Shown here: positions 1 through 8,520 of the stretch, piece by piece
Layout: each line of letters opens with the position of its first letter
Numbering within the stretch: position 1 is the first letter of the stretch
From: Cytophagaceae bacterium
GTDB taxonomy: Bacteria > Bacteroidota > Bacteroidia > Cytophagales > Cytophagaceae
Direction: 5' to 3'
Assembly (NCBI GenBank): GCA_025454925.1
Contig: JALONM010000004.1
Location: 62,001 to 126,000 of the forward strand
Length of the DNA stretch: 64,000 nt
Notes under the pieces: generated by a model
Seen by the model: the letters and a program-made list of their open reading frames with translations, nothing else
Database searches by the model: none
Told to the model about the DNA's origin: nothing
Program-made: the position numbers and the translations under genes

Positions 1-269
1 CTCGCTCTCAACACCTCGCTTGGCTGAGCATTTATACCCAAGTCAAACAACGTATACCCGTCGGTACTTTTTCTGTTGGAAGTAGTATCTTTTGTTTTCA
101 AAGGAGAAAACGAAGAATCTACTTGTGATAATATATTACCTTTTAAATTTTCGGTAGTCACCAAAGCCCTGCCTAGTCCATTGAAATACACTGTCTGTGC
201 GTTCAGACCCAGAGTTCCTGCAACAAGTAATGCTGCGGCAATTTTTATTTTTAAGGTCATGTTACTCAT
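1..269 (-). CDS. Secreted/outer-membrane protein, 5' part only (paralogue of the protein at 58463-60175)
   Basis: Reading leftward from the ATG at 269 (or the in-frame ATG at 260), the frame stays open to the window edge, so only about 89 N-terminal residues are visible. They begin with a signal peptide (hydrophobic AALLVAGTLGLNAQ) followed by VYFNGLGRALVTTENLKG and, further on, DGYTLFDLG. The same two blocks (FNGVGRALVT, GYALFDL) occur at the same spacing in the 570-residue protein at 58463-60175, so the two are paralogues. The gene lies 18 nt downstream of the beta-barrel gene at 288-2390, the same order as in the second module. The function is unknown; an exported, probably outer-membrane, protein is the safe call. 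Confidence 0.75.
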   Translation of the reverse strand, partial: MSNMTLKIKIAAALLVAGTLGLNAQTVYFNGLGRALVTTENLKGNILSQVDSSFSPLKTKDTTSNRKSTDGYTLFDLGINAQPSEVLRA

Positions 270-287
270 CGTAGTACGCATTTATTT

Positions 288-2390
288 TTAGAAAAATATT
301 TTAAGTTCAACTGTTGTTTCTTGTCCGCGGAATTTATCCAGCTTGAAATTCTTATCAGAATGATTAAACCAGCGATGACGAATAAATATTCCTGCTTTGC
401 TAGCGAAATCATAATCAATCCCAACGCCGTGTCCACTTCCAAACTGATCCACTGTTTTATAATTTTTGCGATCCGACATAGCCACCGTGTTGGTAACTTC
501 ATTCCCATCTCCGTCTGCAATGTTTAGTCTGTAATTACCTTTCACTGTTTCGAAAGAGTAGAATCCAAGAACGGTAACTTTCGGATGCAAGGCATAAAAC
601 ACCATAAACTCTTCGAAAAAGGTACGCAAGAACGCTTCGTCGTTGAATTGGGCAAAGCCTAGTTTATCTCCAACACTGTTGTATAAATTGTAATTAGCCA
701 AAATCAACTCTCTGTTAAACAGATTCAATTTATACTTAAGACCTAATGATAAGGTGTTGAATGATTTTTTATAGTTGATGGTTGAATCCGAGATTGTGAA
801 CTTTTCATACGTACGACGGAAAATACTGGTAATTCGTCCGTAAGGACCAGTGTTTCCAGTAAAGTAAGTAAAACGGGAACGTATGAATGGATTTGACTGA
901 TGCCAGAAAGAAATCATATTGGCTGTATTAGCTGTATCATTTTCAATTTCCTGGGTTGCACCCCAAGCAGCCATTACCTTTAATGGACCATACCCATTTT
1001 CGTGCTTTAAATAAATCCCCTGACGATTGTTGGTCATTTGTCCGATGTCGGTAATTGCCCCTTGCATCGTTGTAATATCGAAAGAAGACCCAATGTTTGC
1101 AGGAGTTCCTACCGCATGGTCATTCGCTGAGTTTAATACCTGACTGTTGGCATTCACAACGCCTTTTCCAATGGAGAACAATTGCATGGAAATGGGGAAA
1201 TTGAACCAATCTTTTTTGATATCGAAATGCAAACTGAATGCACGGTTATTTTTGAATGGATCTTTATGCCATCCAAAGTCTCTACCTGCTGGAGTGATGG
1301 AATCGCCAGATGGTTTATTTCCTGTGATGAACTCATACGTCTTTTTGTCTACCACACCATCTTGCCACTGACCAGCACCCAATTCATAAAATATTTTAAA
1401 CTTAGAGAAATTAAGACGACCGTCCACCGTAATAATTTGTTGACGTATTCGGCTGATGGCAGCTCCATCGGTAAATCCGTATTGCATAAAGAAGTTACTT
1501 CCAAACTCGTGTCCTGAAACACTTCTCTTCAAACGGGCAGCCACCAGGTTCTTGGGGATTTTGGTATTATATGTCTGGAAGCCACCACTGTTGTCAGTTT
1601 TTCCATACAAGAAACTAAATCCAAATCCTTTCGGAAGATTTTTTCCTTCGATAATAAATCCTTGCGTAGCTGTATTCCCCCAGCGGGAGTCGCGGGCAAT
1701 ATTCTGAGAACCATAAAATACATTGTACTTATTCCAGGCATGTTGCTCAGGGTCCCAAGGGTATCGCTCAAACATATCATCGCGATACTCATAATTCCAT
1801 AAAGTAAATGGGCTCAAACGATACCAGTTTACACCACCACCTGCTATCAAATTAAATTCCCCTATGGCGGTGCTTGCATTTCCTGTGAACTGGAAAATAC
1901 GATACGGCATAAAACGACGATTGTAGTTGGACGCGATACCGTAGGTACCTTGCAACTTGGTTCCTCCATTATAGCCTCCGGTCGAATCCTCACGGATTTT
2001 ACCGATCATTTGGTTATCGAACATATATTCCACTTTGAAACTGGTGCGTGCGGTGGGGGCACCTTCTAAGCGAAACAGAGCCATTGGCTCCTGATAACCA
2101 GTATAATTTCCAGCCTGTACATCCAATCCATTAACGGTTATCAACTGCTCTGGTCCGGAATAACGGTAGGGCATTGACCTAAATTGATTGTATGAACGGA
2201 TGTACCCTGAGTACTTAAGCCCTTTCCAGCGCTTATATTGACTCTGATGATTTTGTTTCGATCCATAGGGTGCTGTGATGGCTTTGGGCTTGATCCTCAG
2301 CAGGGTATATTTTTCCTGAGGATCGGTACCGTAAGCTGTCATCATGCCTCCCACAAGGGCGAACAAAAGAAGACTTAATCTTTTATTCAT
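288..2390 (-). CDS. Outer-membrane beta-barrel protein of unknown function (paralogue of 60209-62200)
   Basis: This is a 700-residue protein. It has an N-terminal signal peptide (about residues 1-21, SLLLFALVGGMMTAYG) and then long alternating polar/aromatic stretches typical of a beta-barrel. It ends in TVELKIFF, whose terminal Phe fits an outer-membrane beta-signal. It aligns by eye with the 663-residue protein at 60209-62200: the C-terminal blocks GVGIDYDF, AGIF/HxRHxW, DxFRGxETT and ELKIFF are shared, as are WGATQE/WAASQE and NNRQG in the middle. No plug, TonB box or enzymatic motif was recognised. It is the first gene of an operon that continues past the left edge; a good Bacteroidota promoter lies upstream at 2517-2548. 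Confidence 0.75.
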   Translation of the reverse strand: MNKRLSLLLFALVGGMMTAYGTDPQEKYTLLRIKPKAITAPYGSKQNHQSQYKRWKGLKYSGYIRSYNQFRSMPYRYSGPEQLITVNGLDVQAGNYTGYQEPMALFRLEGAPTARTSFKVEYMFDNQMIGKIREDSTGGYNGGTKLQGTYGIASNYNRRFMPYRIFQFTGNASTAIGEFNLIAGGGVNWYRLSPFTLWNYEYRDDMFERYPWDPEQHAWNKYNVFYGSQNIARDSRWGNTATQGFIIEGKNLPKGFGFSFLYGKTDNSGGFQTYNTKIPKNLVAARLKRSVSGHEFGSNFFMQYGFTDGAAISRIRQQIITVDGRLNFSKFKIFYELGAGQWQDGVVDKKTYEFITGNKPSGDSITPAGRDFGWHKDPFKNNRAFSLHFDIKKDWFNFPISMQLFSIGKGVVNANSQVLNSANDHAVGTPANIGSSFDITTMQGAITDIGQMTNNRQGIYLKHENGYGPLKVMAAWGATQEIENDTANTANMISFWHQSNPFIRSRFTYFTGNTGPYGRITSIFRRTYEKFTISDSTINYKKSFNTLSLGLKYKLNLFNRELILANYNLYNSVGDKLGFAQFNDEAFLRTFFEEFMVFYALHPKVTVLGFYSFETVKGNYRLNIADGDGNEVTNTVAMSDRKNYKTVDQFGSGHGVGIDYDFASKAGIFIRHRWFNHSDKNFKLDKFRGQETTVELKIFF

Positions 2391-2749
2391 TGGGTTAGAA
2401 TTAGTTATACGTTACTATTTAGTTTTACTTTTCCGGTAGGACACTTATGCAATCATAAATGTTACAACCAGGACACTCAATATTGTATAAAAAAAAATAT
2501 CTTTTATTACACGATACAAAACTACTAAAGTCATTTGGATGTACCAAAGAAAGCCCGAATAATTTTCAACATAATAATTTGATAATCAATTAAATACCAC
2601 TAGCTTGGTTCGCCTCGCTACCATACAAAAATATTTTCATTTTCCATTAAGGTACTGTCTATGAAAGTATTACTTATCGGCAATAAAACCAGAAGACAAA
2701 CTAACTACCATGGTATGTGAACTAAAATTATCCCACAGTATAACCGTAC
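2391..2749. other. Gene-free stretch between rsmG and the outer-membrane operon
   Basis: About 360 nt with no supportable ORF. It carries the minus-strand promoter at 2517-2548. I see no terminator hairpin behind rsmG here. Confidence 0.6.
2517..2548 (-). promoter_or_regulatory. Bacteroidota sigma-ABfr-type promoter for the 288-2390 operon
   Basis: On the minus strand a perfect -7 element TAGTTTTG (2524 to 2517, matching TAnnTTTG) is preceded by a TTTG -33 element (2548 to 2545) with a 20-nt spacer. This matches the arrangement known for Bacteroides and Flavobacterium housekeeping promoters. The predicted start site is near 2510, giving a leader of about 120 nt before the ATG at 2390. Confidence 0.6.
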
Positions 2750-3373
2750 TTATAACTGCACGTAAAGTACTTTCTTCGTTTCAAAAAAATCTTCCCTGAA
2801 ATAATCCGACAGTGCGTACTCCATGTAGACAAGATGTTGAATCGCTTCTAGTTCTTCGGTAAGGTCTCCTCCTTTTAAGTATAATATCCCATTGGGCAGG
2901 GAATGAATACAAGAGGGTTTGAATTTTCCTTTGACCCAGGTAGTAAACTCTCCAATCTGAGTTACCGCCCGGCTTACTACAAAATCAAATTTCCCCTTTA
3001 CTTGCTCGGCTCGCAACTGTTCAGCTTGTACATTGGCCAAACCCAAGGCCGACACCACCCCTTGCACCACTTGGATTTTTTTACCAATTGAATCCACTAA
3101 ATGAAATTGAACTTCGGGGAACAAAATTGCCAACGGGATTCCTGGAAAACCGCCTCCCGTGCCCACATCTAAAATACTAGCGCCTGGTTTAAATGGACAA
3201 ACCCTGGAAATACCTAAGGAATGCAAGACATGCTTTACATACAAAGAATCAATATCTTTTCGGGAAATAACATTGATTTTTGAATTCCAATCAGCATACA
3301 AGGCTTCCAGCTTTCCAAACTTCTCTACTTGATCCGCAGACAAATCCGGAAAATATCTAGTAAGTACCTCCAT
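2750..3373 (-). CDS. rsmG: 16S rRNA (guanine-527-N7)-methyltransferase RsmG
   Basis: A 207-residue cytosolic methyltransferase that uses S-adenosylmethionine to methylate G527 of 16S rRNA. The family block WNSKINVISRKD (about residues 29-40) precedes the SAM-binding motif LDVGTGGGFPGIPLAI (about 68-83). The acidic motif LVDSIGKK follows, then FDFVVSRAV (about 130-138), which is diagnostic of RsmG. Length is normal for the family. It lies 44 nt behind the sigma-factor gene and may be the last gene of that transcription unit. Confidence 0.95.
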   Translation of the reverse strand: MEVLTRYFPDLSADQVEKFGKLEALYADWNSKINVISRKDIDSLYVKHVLHSLGISRVCPFKPGASILDVGTGGGFPGIPLAILFPEVQFHLVDSIGKKIQVVQGVVSALGLANVQAEQLRAEQVKGKFDFVVSRAVTQIGEFTTWVKGKFKPSCIHSLPNGILYLKGGDLTEELEAIQHLVYMEYALSDYFREDFFETKKVLYVQL

Positions 3374-3417
3374 AAAATGAGCAAAAGGTAAGGTGCAATC
3401 TTAGGACAACAAAAAAT

Positions 3418-4023
3418 TTAAATGGCGTCCTTTTTATTTTTTACTAAGTCGTATAGCAATTCACGGGCTCTGTGCAGCTGAGCCTTGACAGTCCCAAGCG
3501 GGGCATCGATTTCTGCCGCAATCTCTTCATAGGATAGCTCCTGGAAGTAACGCAACTTAACCAAAATCTGATACTTAGGTGGGAGCTTGGTAACAATAGA
3601 TTGTATGATATCAATCTTTTCTCCCTTAATAGCCTCTTCCTGAGGGTCCAGGTTAAAATCCTTGATCTCCAAATCTACATTATCCCCATTGTCATCCTTG
3701 AACGTGTTATTGATGCTCATGGTCTCCAATTTTTTCTTACGAATGAAATCAATACAGTTATTCGTCGCAATGCGGAACAACCAGGTACTAAACGTAAAAT
3801 CGGGATTGAATTTCTTGAGGTTCTTGAACGCCTTGGCAAATGCCTCAATGGTAAGATCCTCGGCATCGTCCACATTCCTCACCATCTTAAGAATCATGTG
3901 GTATACAGGCTTTTTATAGCGCTGCATAAGTTCAGCAAAAGCCTTTTCATCGGATTGCTTAGCTCTTTCGACCAATAAAAAATCTTTTTTGGCCTTTTCA
4001 GAAAACTCCTTATCTATTTCCAT
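3418..4023 (-). CDS. ECF-type RNA polymerase sigma factor
   Basis: A 201-residue sigma-70-family protein with region 2 (AFAELMQRYKKPVYHMIL, then DAEDLTIEAFAKAFKNL and FSTWLFRIATNNCIDFIRK) and region 4 (LPPKYQILVKLRYFQELSYEEIA, then GTVKAQLHRARELL). The two are joined by an acidic linker of about 45 residues. I chose the ATG at 4023 because the upstream in-frame extension is out of register with the family and lies inside the glycosyltransferase gene. The start overlaps the end of that gene by 10 nt, suggesting translational coupling. No anti-sigma factor is adjacent, so how it is controlled is not visible. Confidence 0.92.
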   Translation of the reverse strand: MEIDKEFSEKAKKDFLLVERAKQSDEKAFAELMQRYKKPVYHMILKMVRNVDDAEDLTIEAFAKAFKNLKKFNPDFTFSTWLFRIATNNCIDFIRKKKLETMSINNTFKDDNGDNVDLEIKDFNLDPQEEAIKGEKIDIIQSIVTKLPPKYQILVKLRYFQELSYEEIAAEIDAPLGTVKAQLHRARELLYDLVKNKKDAI

Positions 4024-5141
4024 TGAACTTTCTTCGACAATAGCACAGAAAGCGAAAGCATAAAGTAACAAATATTATAAAATATATCCAACAGAATATA
4101 CTCTACAAATGTAATCTTAGTCCTTAAGCTTCTTGCAATAATGTAAAAAATAGCGGCAATAACCAACAGTCGAAGAATAAAAAACACCACAGCCAGCCAA
4201 AAATTCGAAAAGAACAAGATTCCGAGCAAGGGTAAGTACATCCACCAAGTCCACAAAAAAACACCTGGCAACCAAGCCTTTTTCAAGGAATAATGGCGTC
4301 CCACCGAGAGATGCCGGCGCTTTTGGCGGAACCATTTGCGCCAATCTTCATGTGGTAATGACTCTACCCAACTTTCTTCTTTAATATTCACTTGATAATT
4401 TTTTTCTTTCAGCAATCGCTGAAAGAGCAAATCATCATCTCCTCCTGTTATGGACGCAGTTTTCCCAAAACCCAGGGATTGGTACACTGTACTTCGATAG
4501 GACCAGTTTCTTCCCACCGACATATACGCATTGCCCGCACTTGCTAGTCCCAAGTATTGGAATGCAGTAAATAAGGTATCAAATTGAATTACTTTGTTCA
4601 GAAAACCAGGCTGGTAGGTATACGGAGAATAGCCAATGACCAAATCTGTTTGTGGTTGAAACGCTTCCGCCATAGAAGAAATCCATCGATCAGACAACGG
4701 TGTGCAATCGGCATCGGTAAAAAGCAAAATAGTACCCTTTGCCGTTTCCGCAGCGAGGGCAATACCGGCCTTTTTAGGATTCCAACCTTCTCTTCCTTCC
4801 GATTTCAGAATGTGCAAGAGCGGAGATTTTAAACTCGTTAAGTAATCTTCCGAATCGTCGCTGCAACGATCAAGCACTACCAAAACTTCAAAATTTTCAT
4901 ACTGTTGTCGTAATAAGGCTGGCACCAACACACGTAAATTTCGACTTTCGTTGTGCGCCACTACAACGACTGTTACATTAGGCGTAATCCTTGGCGCATG
5001 AAACGTTGGCAAATTCAAAAGCCCCTTGCAACGCACTACCACCATGCCTTGGACCATGAACATAAGAAGCAATAAACATACGAGGTAAATCATCAATATA
5101 TTCCGTTCAAACGCGCTTAAACATTCCACAATAGTAAGCAT
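4014..5141 (-). CDS. Membrane-anchored GT2 family glycosyltransferase
   Basis: About 375 residues from the ATG at 5141; a TTG at 5165 would add eight residues. An N-terminal membrane helix (about 10-32) is followed by a GT-A domain. Its start is VTVVVVAHNESRNL, a DxD-like metal motif is in LLFTDADCTP, and the acceptor-side motifs are GGDDDLLFQRL (ED-type) and RQKRRHL (Q/RxxRW-like, with RH instead of RW). Two or three membrane segments follow at the C-terminus. This layout is typical of processive or lipid-linked GT2 enzymes. The acceptor is unknown. It is co-transcribed with, and overlaps, the ECF sigma factor. Confidence 0.88.
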   Translation of the reverse strand: MLTIVECLSAFERNILMIYLVCLLLLMFMVQGMVVVRCKGLLNLPTFHAPRITPNVTVVVVAHNESRNLRVLVPALLRQQYENFEVLVVLDRCSDDSEDYLTSLKSPLLHILKSEGREGWNPKKAGIALAAETAKGTILLFTDADCTPLSDRWISSMAEAFQPQTDLVIGYSPYTYQPGFLNKVIQFDTLFTAFQYLGLASAGNAYMSVGRNWSYRSTVYQSLGFGKTASITGGDDDLLFQRLLKEKNYQVNIKEESWVESLPHEDWRKWFRQKRRHLSVGRHYSLKKAWLPGVFLWTWWMYLPLLGILFFSNFWLAVVFFILRLLVIAAIFYIIARSLRTKITFVEYILLDIFYNICYFMLSLSVLLSKKVQWK

Positions 5142-5270
5142 AGTTACCGGTATTCCATAACCCAAGGACGCCAGGAATCAATCCAGGTGATCAATAGAAC
5201 CGGATGACATAAATGCCCGGTTCCGCTTACATTTTTTAGTGGCCGAAACGACAATCCACTTGGATTTATG

Positions 5271-5278
5271 TAAGTTTG
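5271..5278 (+). promoter_or_regulatory. -7 promoter element for tgt
   Basis: TAAGTTTG matches TAnnTTTG exactly, but no good TTTG -33 lies 19-21 nt upstream. A start site near 5285 would leave a very short leader. It makes a TTG start at 5276 impossible in that transcript, supporting the ATG at 5297. Confidence 0.45.
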
Positions 5279-5296
5279 TCGTTTGTAAGAAAAGAC

Positions 5297-6427
5297 ATGT
5301 TTTTCAAATTAGAACACCAAGACAAAAACTCTAATGCCAGAGCCGGTAGGGTATTTACTGACCATGGAGAAATCGAAACTCCTATTTTTATGCCCGTAGG
5401 CACGGCAGGGTCAGTAAAAGCATTGCATCAGAAAGAATTAGAGGTCGATGTTCAAGCCCAAATTATTTTGGGTAATACCTACCATTTATACCTGCGACCA
5501 GGTCTTGATACCCTGAAACGTGCAGGCGGACTTCATCAATTTAACGGTTGGAAAAAACCAATATTAACCGACAGTGGTGGCTACCAAGTATATTCTCTGG
5601 CCGAAATGCGCAAAATATCGGAAGAAGGTGCCCGGTTTAAATCACACATCGATGGAAGTACGCATTTGTTTACGCCCGAAAATGTAATGGATACCGAACG
5701 TATCATCGGTGCCGACATTATTATGGCTTTCGACGAATGCACGCCCTATCCCTGTGAATTCAGCTATGCAAAAAAATCAATGGAACTCACCCATCGATGG
5801 CTCGATCGATGCATTGATCGTTTTAACAAAACAGAGCCGGTATACGGGTATAATCAATTTTTATTTCCGATTGTACAAGGCAGTACCTTCCCCGAATTGA
5901 GAAAAATTTCGGCTGAATACATCGCTCAAAAAGATTGTCCGGGAAATGCAATCGGTGGACTCTCGGTGGGAGAACCGGCGGATGATATGTATGCAATGAC
6001 AGAATTGGTTTGCCAGATTTTACCAACGCATAAACCCCGGTACCTCATGGGAGTGGGCACTCCTGCCAACCTGCTGGAATGTATTGCGCATGGCATCGAC
6101 ATGTTTGATTGCGTTATGCCCACCCGCAATGCCCGCAACGGCATGCTGTTTACTTCCGAAGGAATCATTAACATCAAAAATGAAAAGTGGAAGAATGATT
6201 TTTCACCAATAGATCCCAATTTACCGAGCTTTCTTAACGATTATTATACCAAGGCCTATCTCCGGCATCTGGTAATAAGTGGTGAAATTTTAGGTGCACA
6301 AATTGCCAGCATACAAAACCTAAGTTTTTATTTATGGCTCATGAAACAAGCCAGGCAAAAAATTCAGGCTGGTGAATTTACCACTTGGAAAAAGCACATG
6401 GTGGAGCAGGTGATGCGCAGGTTGTAA
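5297..6427 (+). CDS. tgt: Queuine/preQ1 tRNA-guanine transglycosylase
   Basis: A 376-residue enzyme that exchanges guanine-34 of GUN-anticodon tRNAs for the queuosine precursor preQ1. Family motifs are present in order: TPIFMPVGTAGSVK, NTYHLYLRPG, the nucleophile/substrate block LTDSGGYQVYSL, IMAFDECTPYPC, QGSTFPELR, IGGLSVGEP, YLMGVGTP and GIDMFDCVMPTRNARNG with the catalytic Asp. The zinc-binding region near the C-terminus is shifted relative to E. coli Tgt and I did not assign all ligands. A permease gene follows after 38 nt, a pairing common in Bacteroidota. Confidence 0.95.
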   Translation: MFFKLEHQDKNSNARAGRVFTDHGEIETPIFMPVGTAGSVKALHQKELEVDVQAQIILGNTYHLYLRPGLDTLKRAGGLHQFNGWKKPILTDSGGYQVYSLAEMRKISEEGARFKSHIDGSTHLFTPENVMDTERIIGADIIMAFDECTPYPCEFSYAKKSMELTHRWLDRCIDRFNKTEPVYGYNQFLFPIVQGSTFPELRKISAEYIAQKDCPGNAIGGLSVGEPADDMYAMTELVCQILPTHKPRYLMGVGTPANLLECIAHGIDMFDCVMPTRNARNGMLFTSEGIINIKNEKWKNDFSPIDPNLPSFLNDYYTKAYLRHLVISGEILGAQIASIQNLSFYLWLMKQARQKIQAGEFTTWKKHMVEQVMRRL

Positions 6428-6465
6428 GCGCTGTGCTATTGTAAATTTATTCGTACTTTTATTAC

Positions 6466-7542
6466 GTGAAACTTTTAGACTGGTACATACTCAAACGATT
6501 CCTGGTAACTTTCTTTTTTACCGTTTTGTTAATCATCACGGTAATTTGTGTGATAGACCTAACCGAACGATTGGACGATTTTCTGTTTAGTGGAGTTTCC
6601 ATGACGGCCGTATTCGTGGATTATTATCTCAACTTTATTCCATGGATCGCCAACATGCTTACTCCTATCTTGATTTTTATCTCTACCGTGTTTATCACCG
6701 CGCGTATGGCAGCTCATACCGAGTTTATCGCCATGCTGAGCAGCGGCATGAGTTATGTACGCATCATGGTGCCTTACCTGATTGGAGCCACTATTATCGC
6801 ATTCCTGACTTTTTATCTGATCGGCTGGGTTATTCCAAGGGCAAACCAGGGTAGAATTGATTTTGAAAACAAATACTTCGAGGGGAATTATAATTTTGAG
6901 GGGCACAACGTCCACATCAAAATCTCTCCCGACACTTACGTTTACCTCGAAAATTACAACAGCGAGCTAAACATTGCATATCGCTTTACCCTGGAAAAAT
7001 TTGAGAACAATGTGCTGAAATATAAATTTAAAACCGACAAGCTCGACTGGCGCAAACAAGATAGCGTATGGCATGCCGACGTTTACTCCGAGCGCATACT
7101 GGAAAACGGAACCTTTCAATACCAAACGGGCGTAAACAAAGACTTACGGATCAGCTTATCCCCGGCTGATTTTGGGAACAACTACATGCTCCAAACTACC
7201 TTTACCTTGCCGGAGTTAGAGGCTTACATTGATGAGTTACAAATGAAAGGCGCCGAAAACGTGTCGGTATACATCGTTGAAAAATACGAGCGGTATACCT
7301 ACCCCTTTGCTGTGATTATTCTCACCATAATTGGAGTGGTAGTTTCTTCGAAAAAATCCAGGGAAGGCACAGGCTTCAAAATAGCACTCGGCTTTGTACT
7401 TGCCTTCATTTATATTCTCATGGTAATAGTAAGTAGGAACTTCGCCAATGTAGGCGATATTCACCCTCTATTGGCCTGTTGGATTCCCAATATTATCTTT
7501 TCTATAATAGGATTTGTCTTATACCGGCAAGTACCCAAGTAA
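6466..7542 (+). CDS. LptF/LptG (YjgP/YjgQ) family lipopolysaccharide export permease
   Basis: A 358-residue inner-membrane protein beginning at GTG with MKLLDWYILKRFLVTF, the usual N-terminus of this family, which is why GTG is preferred. Three membrane helices (about 10-35, 47-75, 97-120) are followed by a periplasmic beta-jellyroll domain (about 130-265) and three more helices to the C-terminus. In the Lpt complex such permeases pair with LptB2 ATPases to extract LPS from the inner membrane. Only one permease is here, so the partner must be elsewhere. It lies directly behind tgt and is probably in the same operon. Confidence 0.85.
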   Translation: MKLLDWYILKRFLVTFFFTVLLIITVICVIDLTERLDDFLFSGVSMTAVFVDYYLNFIPWIANMLTPILIFISTVFITARMAAHTEFIAMLSSGMSYVRIMVPYLIGATIIAFLTFYLIGWVIPRANQGRIDFENKYFEGNYNFEGHNVHIKISPDTYVYLENYNSELNIAYRFTLEKFENNVLKYKFKTDKLDWRKQDSVWHADVYSERILENGTFQYQTGVNKDLRISLSPADFGNNYMLQTTFTLPELEAYIDELQMKGAENVSVYIVEKYERYTYPFAVIILTIIGVVVSSKKSREGTGFKIALGFVLAFIYILMVIVSRNFANVGDIHPLLACWIPNIIFSIIGFVLYRQVPK

Positions 7543-7582
7543 ATCCGCCTTAACCCTTTGAGGCACAATTAGCTTAGCCCAC

Positions 7583-7601
7583 AAAAAGTGGAACGCTTTT
7601 T
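7583..7601 (+). terminator. Weak intrinsic terminator after the permease gene
   Basis: AAAAAGTG/CGCTTTTT forms an 8-bp stem with one T.G wobble and a 3-nt GAA loop, 40 nt downstream of the stop codon. The U-rich 3' arm doubles as the T tract. It is short, so efficiency is uncertain. Confidence 0.4.
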
Positions 7602-7612
7602 GACCCTTCAGC

Positions 7613-7643
7613 TTTGCATTTAAAAGATTTAAATGTAAGTTTG
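7613..7643 (+). promoter_or_regulatory. Promoter of the argA'-argG-argC-argD operon
   Basis: TTTG (7613-7616), a 19-nt spacer and a perfect TAAGTTTG -7 element (7636-7643) match the Bacteroidota housekeeping consensus. Transcription would start near 7650, leaving a leader of about 165 nt. Part of that leader (about 7705-7765) is GC-rich and able to fold, with room for regulation. I did not recognise a known riboswitch. Confidence 0.6.
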
Positions 7644-7817
7644 CAGCTAGTTTTATTTTGAGAGAAAAATTGAAAACAAATTACCTTTTATTGAATTCCT
7701 TTAAGGTTGTCCGGGCTGTCTGGCTGGCATTGCCGCTGAGGCTGTAGTGACGTTCCCATTCCAGTTTCTTTGTTTCATTTATTCAACAACATTAAAATAA
7801 AAATCCTTAAAGGAAAA

Positions 7818-8474
7818 ATGAGTGATTTCAACGTTCAGGTAGCAGGAAAAGAGCATTTTCATTTGGCAGAAGCCATCTGCAAGGAAATGGAGGAGAGCGC
7901 GAAAGTAAGAGGCACCGGAATTGCCAAGCGCGACCCTAACTACATCCGTAAAAAAATGGAAGAAGGGAAAGCTGTAATTGCCACTACCAAAGATGGCAAA
8001 TTTGCTGGCTTTTGTTATATTGAGACATGGAGTCACGGCAATTATGTTTCGAACTCCGGCCTAATCGTATCGCCTGAATTCCGCAAACACGGTTTGGCTA
8101 CCAAAATCAAAGAAAAGGCTTTTGAGCTCACGCGCACCAAATACCCGGACGCCAAGCTTTTCGGGCTTACTACCAGTGCCGCAGTAATGAAAATAAACGA
8201 TGACCTAGGTTATCGTGCCGTTACGTTCTCTGAATTAACCGACGACGAAGAATTCTGGAAAGGCTGCCAGGGATGCATCAACTATGAAATCTTGATGAGC
8301 AAGCAACGTAAAATGTGTTTCTGCACAGGCATGCTTTACGATCCGGAAGAAAAAAAGGAAGATGCTCGCAAGGGTGTTACCCAATCTTCCAACTGGCCTG
8401 CATGGCTCTCGTTCAAACGAAATTGGTTGCTCAAATGGTTTCAGAAAAAAGACCAAAAAGAAACAGTAAAATAA
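7818..8474 (+). CDS. GNAT-family acyltransferase of the arginine operon (candidate N-acylglutamate synthase)
   Basis: A 218-residue protein from the ATG at 7818, which has AAAGGA a few bases upstream, a rare clear ribosome site here. The GNAT core spans about residues 5-150, with VSNSGLIVSPEFRKHGLATKI forming the acyl-CoA pyrophosphate loop (V/IxxxxRxxGxA type). After the core comes a cysteine pattern CQGC, then CFC (CxxC-x15-CxC), which could bind a metal. It is the first gene of an operon with argG, argC and argD. In Bacteroidota arginine is made through N-succinyl intermediates and no classical argA or argJ is seen here, so this protein is the best local candidate for the first step (acylation of glutamate). 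That role is inference from position. Confidence 0.75.
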   Translation: MSDFNVQVAGKEHFHLAEAICKEMEESAKVRGTGIAKRDPNYIRKKMEEGKAVIATTKDGKFAGFCYIETWSHGNYVSNSGLIVSPEFRKHGLATKIKEKAFELTRTKYPDAKLFGLTTSAAVMKINDDLGYRAVTFSELTDDEEFWKGCQGCINYEILMSKQRKMCFCTGMLYDPEEKKEDARKGVTQSSNWPAWLSFKRNWLLKWFQKKDQKETVK

Positions 8475-8520
8475 TTTAATCCTAACATTACAATTGGTAC
8501 CTCGGGTACCCTGACACAAA

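Noticed and set aside
7705-7765. Riboswitch in the arginine operon leader
   Set aside because: GC-rich and foldable, but no known riboswitch consensus was recognised.
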